Below are positions 6,028-10,496 of a stretch of DNA of 10,496 bases, piece by piece. The stretch is from contig DFYA01000284.1 of NCBI GenBank assembly GCA_002382525.1, positions 12,994-23,489 on the forward strand, in the 5' to 3' direction. Position 1 is the stretch's first letter, and each line of letters begins with the position of its first letter. A program made the position numbers and the translations under genes. Source of the DNA: Opitutaceae bacterium UBA4094 (lineage in GTDB: Bacteria; Verrucomicrobiota; Verrucomicrobiia; Opitutales; Opitutaceae). The notes below the pieces were generated by a model. That model did no database searches. It saw only the letters and a list, made by a program, of their open reading frames with translations, and was not told the DNA's origin.

Positions 6028-6153
6028 AGCATTTCAAATGAAGGTGTAGCCGGGGTCGCCGACCCCGGTCCGGCCGGAATTCCCAAGACACCGGGGTCAG
6101 CGACCCCGGCTACAGCACTCCAGAGTGGCTACGACTCTATTTGAAATGCCCTA
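6025..6153. mobile_element. 125-bp MITE-like element between convergent genes, flanked by TA (CTAG) duplications
   Basis: Terminal inverted repeats at 6027-6039 and 6139-6151 match at 12 of 13 positions (GRGCATTTCAAAT) and are flanked on both sides by TA within CTAG. Inside, 6045-6068 and 6091-6114 are inverted copies matching at 23 of 24, and each is itself near-palindromic around GGGGTC/GACCCC. There is no coding capacity, so any transposase would have to act in trans. The left CTAG holds the stop codon of the O-antigen ligase gene and the right CTAG holds that of the wecG-like gene. The combined structure may also end transcription from both sides. A TA duplication within CTAG is typical of IS630/Tc1-mariner elements; a 4-bp CTAG duplication (IS5-type) fits equally well. 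Confidence 0.72.
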
Positions 6154-6164
6154 GCGGCTAGTCG
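6151..6164. repeat. Two-unit CTAG heptamer array D, at the 3' end of the wecG-like gene
   Basis: CTAG at 6151 and 6158, 7 bases apart. Read on the - strand, CTAGCCGCTAGG here is identical to 2331-2342 in array A. The unit at 6151 supplies the stop codon of the wecG-like gene, and the right flank of the MITE-like element falls in this CTAG. Confidence 0.7.
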
Positions 6165-6993
6165 CCAACGGCGGCAGCTGCTCCCGATAGCGGCTTAACA
6201 ACGGCAACAGCGCGATGGCTTCCCAATAACGCCGCCAAAAGCGCCCCGGATTCGAGGCCAACCTCAGCAGCCAACCCAAAACCAGCTTATCCGCCCACGG
6301 TGGGATATTCGCCTGGCCTCCCGTCAAAAAGGCAATCGCCGCGCCCAGGCACAAAATCGACGGACGCCCATCCAGCCGGTCGCGCAGCATCAGGCCCAAC
6401 CGCTCCTGCACCCCGCCACCGATCGCCAACATCACGATGCGCGGGTTTCGTTCATCGATGCGCTTCAGCAACTCGTCGTCCTCGATCGGACCGCTCGCCG
6501 CGTAGTGCGGCGCCACATACGTGTCCGCCGCTGTCACCGGAAACCCGTGTTTCACCAACCACTCCCGGTTGTGCTCATCCTCGCGAGCCGAGGGCATCAC
6601 CCAAAATACCGCCCCCGGCTCTTTCAGGCGCGGTTGCGCGAGCACCGCGCGTAAAAACTTAAGGCCCGAGTGGCGGGGCAACCGTTCACCGGTCAACGCC
6701 GACCAAAGCAGCACCATAAAACCCGAATCGGTCAGCACTAACGACGCCGTGGTGAGCGCCTCGCGGTAAGCCGGCGCTCGCACCAGATCCACCGCAAGAC
6801 CGGGAGCGGACGGCGCCACGACGAGTCCGCCGATTTCGGGTTCCCGCTCTCCGCCCTCGCCGTGCAGCCGCGGAGTTCCGACGACTTGAGCGACAGCATT
6901 CTCCAACGGGCCGACAAAAAAATCGACCCCCAGCACACGGCGTAGTGGTAAGGCCCTCATCGAGTTCAACTGAGACAATTCACTCACCGGCAT
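6151..6993 (-). CDS. WecG/TagA/CpsF-family glycosyltransferase
   Basis: Predicted membrane-associated cytoplasmic enzyme adding a sugar (in characterised members N-acetylmannosamine or its uronic acid) to an undecaprenyl-diphosphate-linked acceptor. The 280-residue product shows the family fold in order. It has LGVDFFVGPLENAV (21-34) and VVAPSAPGLAVDL (48-60, where classical members have a TPN motif). The acidic residue D89 lies in LVLTDSGF (86-92; classical DG). GGGVQERLG (192-200) stands for the usual GxPKQE, and CLGAAIAFLTGG (215-226) and GWLLRLASNPGRFWRRYW (240-257) close the domain. The C-terminal membrane-binding stretch is conserved in character, but the N-terminal active-site motifs diverge, so donor and acceptor are open. 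ATG 6993 is used; an internal ATG at 6960 is possible. The last residues (TSR) and the stop come from a CTAG array. Confidence 0.82.
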   Translation of the reverse strand: MPVSELSQLNSMRALPLRRVLGVDFFVGPLENAVAQVVGTPRLHGEGGEREPEIGGLVVAPSAPGLAVDLVRAPAYREALTTASLVLTDSGFMVLLWSALTGERLPRHSGLKFLRAVLAQPRLKEPGAVFWVMPSAREDEHNREWLVKHGFPVTAADTYVAPHYAASGPIEDDELLKRIDERNPRIVMLAIGGGVQERLGLMLRDRLDGRPSILCLGAAIAFLTGGQANIPPWADKLVLGWLLRLASNPGRFWRRYWEAIALLPLLSRYREQLPPLATSR

Positions 6994-7154
6994 ATTTTCA
7001 CGATTAAACGCACAAAAACTAGGGAACCGAGTTTAAACTTTGTAAAACTGAGCGACAGCTCCCGCTCCTTCGCGACCGAATCCCGACATTCAACCGCGAA
7101 GCGCGCGAAGACCCGCAAAGTCGGAACCCGGGGGTAGCAGCGAGCGACTCGCGC
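6994..7154. other. Spacer between the wecG-like and sugar-phosphotransferase genes
   Basis: There is no gene here. The half near the wecG-like start is AT-richer than the rest (about 7000-7050) and is the most plausible place for a promoter on the - strand, but I see no convincing -35/-10 pair. Bases 7093-7126 are a second copy (30 of 34) of the CGCGAAG-type repeat at 4214-4247. Confidence 0.5.
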
Positions 7155-7158
7155 CTAG
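7131..7158 (-). repeat. Eroded CTAG heptamer array at the sugar-phosphotransferase stop codon
   Basis: Read on the - strand from 7158, four heptamers begin CTAG, CGAG, CTCG and CTAC in 7-bp register, the last three each one base from CTAG. The first supplies the TAG stop of the sugar-phosphotransferase gene. Being degenerate, this call rests on the register and on the repeated location at a gene end. Confidence 0.5.
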
Positions 7159-8561
7159 TAAGCCGTCTTCGGCGGGAAAAACACCTGCCATGCCGTGCGC
7201 AGGATGATCTGGATATCCAACCACAGCGCCCAGTTGCTCACGTAATAGAGATCCCAATACACCCGGCGGTGCAGCTTTTCCGGATCGGTGATCTCGCCGC
7301 GATACCCGCTCACTTGCGCCAAGCCCGTGATGCCCGGCTTCACCAGCGAACGCACCCGGTAACGATTGCTGATCTGGCTGAACTCATGGTCGTGTTGCGG
7401 CAGATGCGGCCGTGGCCCCACCAAGCTCATTTCGCCGCGCAGCACATTGATGAACTGCGGGAACTCATCGAGGCTGGTCTTCCGCAGGAAACGTCCAAAA
7501 CGATACACCCGATCATCGCCCGCCGTGGCCTGTTTGTTGATGTCATGGTCCCGCGCATACATGGAGCGAAACTTGAGCATATTGAACTCCGTGCGCCCGC
7601 GCCCGCCGCGCGGCTTCACAAAGAACATCGGCCCCGGTGCCTGCACCCGCTGCCCCAGCCATACGAACACGCACAACGGCGGCAAAATGAAGAGCACCAC
7701 CGGCAGCGAAACCAACACATCAAGCACCCGTTTCGCCCCGCGATTGATCGGATCCTCCAACGGCTCGTTTTGAAGCGCCAAGAAATGCAGCCCCCCCTCC
7801 TCTAGAGGTATAAACGTGCGCGCGTAACGCGCCCCGTAGTCGTTGTGAATGAGAAACCGACACCCCTCCTGCTCACATTCTTCGATCATGCTTTCGACCT
7901 TCGTCGCATCGTCGAACCACTCCAACAAGATCACCTGCGCAATCCGCTTCTCTTGCAGAATCGCCGGCAGGTTTTTGATCGGCCCCAAATATGGGGCCAG
8001 CGCCAGTTCGGCCCGCGACGGCACCTCGTCGGCCAAAAACCCCACCGGCGAAATACCGATGTGCGTGCGATTGGTGATCCACTCGTCCAAGTTCCCCAAG
8101 CGATCACCGCGGCCAATAAACAGAGTCGGGATTTTCGACTGCTCGCCAAAAAGAATAGCGGCCATCGTGGCGGGCACCCGGGAGTGCATCGCCGAAAGTA
8201 GGCCGGTCAGCAGCAATAGATAACTACTCAAAAATAGACGGCTGACGGTCTGATCCTTCGCCGCGAAAATATAGGCGAAAATACACGCCGCCACCATGGC
8301 CACTTGACGCAGCGCGATCCCCAAGCTTTCCCAATTTCCGAGATCGTGCAGATGACCATGTTTTCTGCGGATGGCCGACGAGCTGACCGCCATACCGATA
8401 AACACCGCGATCCCATACGGGACCAACGACACCTTCTCAGACAGCTGCACGTAGGTGATCGATGGCAACAACGCCTCGTATCCCGGCAACAAGGCGACCG
8501 CCGCAGCGTTGGAAAACACCGCATAGAGGTTGGCTAGCCCGCGCTGACGATAGGTAATCAT
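7155..8561 (-). CDS. Polyprenyl-phosphate sugar-1-phosphate transferase (WbaP/WcaJ-like initiating enzyme)
   Basis: Inner-membrane enzyme that transfers a hexose-1-phosphate from a UDP-sugar to undecaprenyl phosphate, the first step of exopolysaccharide or O-antigen unit assembly. The 468-residue length suits the long PHPT type. It has hydrophobic N-terminal segments (about 10-33, 44-62, 84-101, 109-124), a nucleotide-fold-like middle domain (about 143-260), and a membrane hairpin at 279-303. The catalytic bacterial sugar transferase domain follows: KFRSM (330-334), the TSLDEFPQF block with the catalytic D365/E366 pair, NVLRGEMSLVGPRP (372-385), KPGITGLAQVSGYRG (408-422), then YWDLYYVSNW (435-444). 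ATG 8561 is the natural start, with no Shine-Dalgarno sequence. The wecG-like gene lies 161 bp downstream on the same strand and probably acts next in the pathway. The exact sugar cannot be told. Confidence 0.92.
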   Translation of the reverse strand: MITYRQRGLANLYAVFSNAAAVALLPGYEALLPSITYVQLSEKVSLVPYGIAVFIGMAVSSSAIRRKHGHLHDLGNWESLGIALRQVAMVAACIFAYIFAAKDQTVSRLFLSSYLLLLTGLLSAMHSRVPATMAAILFGEQSKIPTLFIGRGDRLGNLDEWITNRTHIGISPVGFLADEVPSRAELALAPYLGPIKNLPAILQEKRIAQVILLEWFDDATKVESMIEECEQEGCRFLIHNDYGARYARTFIPLEEGGLHFLALQNEPLEDPINRGAKRVLDVLVSLPVVLFILPPLCVFVWLGQRVQAPGPMFFVKPRGGRGRTEFNMLKFRSMYARDHDINKQATAGDDRVYRFGRFLRKTSLDEFPQFINVLRGEMSLVGPRPHLPQHDHEFSQISNRYRVRSLVKPGITGLAQVSGYRGEITDPEKLHRRVYWDLYYVSNWALWLDIQIILRTAWQVFFPPKTAY

Positions 8562-8794
8562 GAAGAAGTCGTAAAACGAAGCGCGGGAGCCTGCGTGGAG
8601 ATAAACGCAAAGTGAAGACCGGAAATAAGCGTGCGGCTAGTCATAGCACGGAGCGGCGGTTTCCAACCGCCGAGCTGCGGACGGGGAGTGCGCGGACACC
8701 GCGCACTGTCTCCCCACTCACACTCGGCAGTTGTAAACGGCCACTTCAACCCCATCCAACCGCACGACGAGGAGCGTGTCCGCTCCTCGCCCCG
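8562..8794. repeat. Gene-free spacer with a cluster of three GC-rich hairpins
   Basis: There is no gene here. Three perfect inverted repeats lie in a row: 8654-8672 (8-bp arms, loop of 3), 8687-8707 (9-bp arms, loop of 3, with outer GGGGAG/CTCCCC pairing out to 8683-8715) and 8768-8789 (9-bp arms, loop of 4). The last begins to pair 5 bases beyond the cupin-like stop codon on the - strand and may end that transcript, although no T-run follows. A lone CTAG sits at 8637. Bases 8562-8640 are the 5' region of the sugar-phosphotransferase gene; no clear promoter. Confidence 0.7.
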
Positions 8795-9169
8795 TCAGTC
8801 CGCCTGCAGCGCTGCGCCGTCCGGCACAAACAACCGCCACTCGACGCGCGGCGCGGGCAACACCAGCGACAACACCTTGGCCGGTTCGTCTCCGTGGTTG
8901 CGCACCGAGAGCGTGCGGTCCGCCGGAATCGGCAGCACCGCGTCGGTCTGGATAATGTAGTGCGTCGCGCCCACCTGCACGGTCACCGCGCCCGCCGCCA
9001 CATACAGCGCGCGCGCCCGATCAACGGCATCAAATGATCGCTCGGCCTTCGGCCCAAGTTGCACAAGTTCACCATCGAGCCCGGCCTCGGAAATCACCGG
9101 CTTGGTGAAGGACCAGGGCGTCGCGACAATAACGGAGGAAGCGGAAGGAGTATCGGGAGATGTATTCAT
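8795..9169 (-). CDS. Small cupin-like protein, function unknown
   Basis: A 124-residue soluble protein with no signal peptide or membrane segment. Residues about 48-106 have the alternation of a cupin beta-barrel: a GAVTVQVG turn, then a DAVLPIPADRTLSVRNHGDEPAKVLSL-like block spread over about 76-102. This matches the second cupin motif pattern of gate Asp, Pro, Asn and a trailing strand. The His residues that usually bind the metal are largely missing; only H69 and H92 are seen, so a metal-dependent enzyme activity is doubtful. It may be a ligand-binding or structural cupin. It starts 15 bases after the stop of the Rnk-like gene on the same strand, so the two are probably cotranscribed. It ends in TGA, the only such stop in the window. 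Confidence 0.65.
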   Translation of the reverse strand: MNTSPDTPSASSVIVATPWSFTKPVISEAGLDGELVQLGPKAERSFDAVDRARALYVAAGAVTVQVGATHYIIQTDAVLPIPADRTLSVRNHGDEPAKVLSLVLPAPRVEWRLFVPDGAALQAD

Positions 9170-9184
9170 GATCTGGATTCGTTT

Positions 9185-9595
9185 TTAGCGGGCGGTTTGA
9201 GTTTCAAGCACGGGAGTGTCCACGGCTTCGAGGAGCAGCCGGCGTTCGCCGCCCGGCATGGCCCAGACGATCTCGTCGCCGCGCGCGTAACCGATGACCG
9301 CCGTGCCGAGCGGCGTGAGCACCGAGAGCCGGCCGTGATCCACATCGGCCTGTTCGGGCCAGCTGAGCGTAAACGTGTCGCGCTCGCCGGTATCGAGATC
9401 GCGCACGGTGAAGGTGGAGCCTATCCGCGCGACTAGGGGCGAGACGACCTCGGCGGGCAGGATGACCGCGCGTTCGAGTTCTTCGCGCAATCGGAGCCAC
9501 GACGTGCGGTTCTTGGATTCGACGGTGAGGAGCTTGGCCACGCGGGCGCTCAACGCGGCATGGTCAGGAGTGGTGAGGGTGATGGAGGAAGGCAT
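9185..9595 (-). CDS. rnk: Rnk-like / GreA-GreB C-terminal-domain protein
   Basis: A 136-residue cytoplasmic protein, the same length as E. coli Rnk (regulator of nucleoside diphosphate kinase), which binds RNA polymerase near the secondary channel like the GreA cleavage factors. It has a short helical N-terminal part with RLREELERAVILPAEVV (35-51). The FKBP-like GreA/GreB C-terminal domain follows (about 54-124), with GSTFTVRDLDTGERDTFTL, then LSVLTPLGTAVIGYARGDEI and a WAMPGGERRL strand. The N-terminal domain is too short for a full Gre coiled coil. Rnk proteins keep only a reduced coil, so transcript cleavage is not expected. The start is ATG 9595; no Shine-Dalgarno sequence. It likely leads a two-gene operon with the cupin-like gene. 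The symbol is by family resemblance only. Confidence 0.82.
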   Translation of the reverse strand: MPSSITLTTPDHAALSARVAKLLTVESKNRTSWLRLREELERAVILPAEVVSPLVARIGSTFTVRDLDTGERDTFTLSWPEQADVDHGRLSVLTPLGTAVIGYARGDEIVWAMPGGERRLLLEAVDTPVLETQTAR

Positions 9596-9695
9596 AATGA
9601 TTTATTTGGTAGGTGGGAACGAAGCGCCCCCGTCGCTCCGATCATTCGGACGCGGCGGCGGGCGCAGGAGAAAACGCGCGACGAAACGCGCGCAC

Positions 9696-9717
9696 AAAAA
9701 ATGCGCCATTGGCGCAT
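9696..9717 (-). terminator. Intrinsic-terminator-like hairpin on the - strand, 106 bases upstream of the Rnk-like gene
   Basis: Perfect 7-bp arms ATGCGCC/GGCGCAT (9701-9707, 9711-9717) with a 3-base loop, followed on the - strand by six T residues (complement of 9696-9701). That is the form of a rho-independent terminator pointing toward the Rnk-like gene. It could end an unannotated - strand transcript from under or upstream of marR, or attenuate the Rnk operon leader. As DNA it is also a palindrome that a dimeric regulator such as MarR could bind. Confidence 0.55.
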
Positions 9718-9959
9718 AAAGGTAGAGGTCACCCGGAGTTCAGCCCGGACCGCAAGGCAGTGCCCAGCCGATCACGGTGCCTGAGCCCCGGGCACGAAAG
9801 GAAAGACCACGAGCTCGTTGCTCGCGACTCGACTGGCGTGAATTTGTCCCGTGGCGGTCATGGATTAAACGTCGGCAAGGTCGTCCTATTTCCGCCGAGG
9901 TCAAGCCGCGGAGCGCGTTGCCAGTTGCCATGCCGGGCAAGACGGGGTTTTCGATACGC
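9718..9959. other. Unexplained 240-bp stretch upstream of the MarR-type gene
   Basis: The + strand frame of marR stays open back to 9777, but the residues show no domain and the base pattern is unlike the coding part. There are short complementary blocks (GTGCC/GGCAC-type around 9758-9795) and a direct repeat CCCGGA at 9733 and 9745. I could not match this to 6S, SRP, tmRNA or RNase P RNA. It probably holds the marR promoter region, and possibly a small - strand RNA ending at the hairpin 9696-9717. Confidence 0.35.
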
Positions 9960-10463
9960 ATGCCGCGCCCCGCCACACCCGTGACCAACCTCGCCAAAGG
10001 CGACTTTGAACTCCTCGCGGAATTTCGCTACAAGCTCAGGAAGTTCCTCGGCTTCAGCGAGGCGGCCGCCGTCCAGCATGGCGTGACGCCCCAACAGTAT
10101 CAGGCGTTGCTGGCGATCGAGGGGTTCCCCGGGCGCAACTGGGTCACCATCGGCGAACTCGCCGAGCAGATGCAGGTCGCGCACCACAGCGCCGTGGGGC
10201 TGGTTGATCGCATGCAAGCGCTGCGCCTGGTGCGCCGCGTGCCATCCAAAGAAGACCGCCGCCGCGTGCACGTTTCGCTCACCGCCAAAGGGCTCGCGGT
10301 GTTGGAAAAACTCTACCGCGTCCACCGTGCAGAACTCCAATCGGTCGGTCCGCAACTCATCGGGCTCCTGAGCCGCGCCGCAACACCAGCCGGAACGGAT
10401 AAACCCGGGTCGGGATTCGCGAGCCCCGCGTGCTCCATGCCCGAGATCGAGGATTCGAACTAG
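9960..10463 (+). CDS. MarR-family transcriptional regulator
   Basis: A 167-residue winged-helix regulator, typically a dimer that represses nearby genes until a small ligand or oxidant releases it. Residues 14-34 form the dimerisation helix, and 42-91 contain the helix-turn-helix (TIGELAEQM then VAHHSAVGLVDRMQALRLV, recognition helix about 73-85). The wing follows with SKEDRRRVHVSLTAKG (96-111; D99/R100 conserved), then a C-terminal helix to about 137. The start is uncertain: ATG 9960 places the N-terminus properly, while ATG 9930 and an open frame from 9777 are alternatives. Residues after about 140 are a low-complexity Ala/Pro/Gly/Ser tail unlike the family, and the stop lies in a CTAG array. 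It is divergent from the Rnk-cupin pair, so it may regulate that pair. Confidence 0.85.
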   Translation: MPRPATPVTNLAKGDFELLAEFRYKLRKFLGFSEAAAVQHGVTPQQYQALLAIEGFPGRNWVTIGELAEQMQVAHHSAVGLVDRMQALRLVRRVPSKEDRRRVHVSLTAKGLAVLEKLYRVHRAELQSVGPQLIGLLSRAATPAGTDKPGSGFASPACSMPEIEDSN

Positions 10464-10496
10464 TCGCTAGGGGCTAGTGGCTAGTGGCTAGTGGCT
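10457..10496. repeat. CTAG heptamer array E, containing the MarR stop codon and running off the window
   Basis: CTAG at 10460, 10467, 10474, 10481 and 10488 in exact 7-bp register; the last three units are the same heptamer, CTAGTGG. The first unit provides the TAG stop of the MarR-type gene (10461-10463). This is the most homogeneous array in the window and may continue beyond base 10496. Confidence 0.92.

Noticed and set aside
6045..6114. Simple bidirectional intrinsic terminator only
   Set aside because: No T-run follows the inner stems, and the outer terminal repeats with TA flanks are better explained by a MITE-like element, although it may still end transcripts.
9721..9840. Possible SRP, 6S or tmRNA gene (CCGGA, GCAAGGCAG and CCCCGGG blocks looked suggestive)
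   Set aside because: The conserved SRP GGAAG/AGCAG loops, a tmRNA T-arm with CCA end and the 6S open bubble could not be found. I keep only a generic small-RNA possibility.
9613..9984. 123-codon + strand open frame upstream of marR
   Set aside because: Arg/His/Pro-rich without any pattern and crossing the terminator-like hairpin; typical chance frame in GC-rich DNA.

Overview
The window reads as a GC-rich chromosomal segment of a Gram-negative bacterium. My best guess is Verrucomicrobiota, Opitutaceae-like. That guess is an inference from gene order, protein style, start codons without Shine-Dalgarno sequences, and intergenic spaces packed with short repeats; no marker gene here fixes the taxonomy. 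I see no tRNA, rRNA, CRISPR array, phage gene or transposase gene.

Layout. On the + strand, 1-4064 is the envelope/isoprenoid run uppS (3' end only), cdsA, dxr and rseP: undecaprenyl-diphosphate synthase, CDP-diacylglycerol synthase, the first committed MEP-pathway enzyme, and a site-2 protease. A gene-free, repeat-filled stretch of 424 bp follows, then a + strand O-antigen ligase/polymerase-like membrane protein (4489-6027). It converges on two - strand genes: a WecG/TagA/CpsF-type glycosyltransferase (6151-6993) and a WbaP-like polyprenyl-phosphate sugar phosphotransferase (7155-8561). Further right a - strand pair encodes an Rnk/GreA-type protein (9185-9595) and a small cupin-like protein (8795-9169). 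A divergent + strand MarR-type regulator (about 9960-10463) closes the window.

How the genes fit together. Dxr feeds isoprenoid precursors, UppS builds the undecaprenyl carrier, the phosphotransferase loads the first sugar on undecaprenyl phosphate, WecG-type enzymes extend it, and the Wzy_C-domain protein ligates or polymerises the glycan. CdsA and RseP serve the same envelope (phospholipid precursors and envelope-stress proteolysis). The Rnk, cupin and MarR genes look like an unrelated regulatory/stress group.

The unusual part is between the genes. The longer gaps are occupied by short repeats, mostly of period 7 or 9, or by large inverted repeats. The most striking is an array of heptamers starting with CTAG, in strict 7-bp register, in at least five places (2324-2369, 2561-2592, 4249-4266, 6151-6161, 10460-10496), with eroded versions at 133-150 and 7131-7158. 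These arrays repeatedly contain the stop codon of the adjacent gene. Because 7 is not a multiple of 3 and CTAG is palindromic, three intact units put a TAG in all six frames. A second notable object is a 125-bp MITE-like element between the two convergent genes, inserted at a CTAG so that both genes keep their TAG stop. A third is a near-perfect 27-bp-arm hairpin that swallows the dxr start codon.
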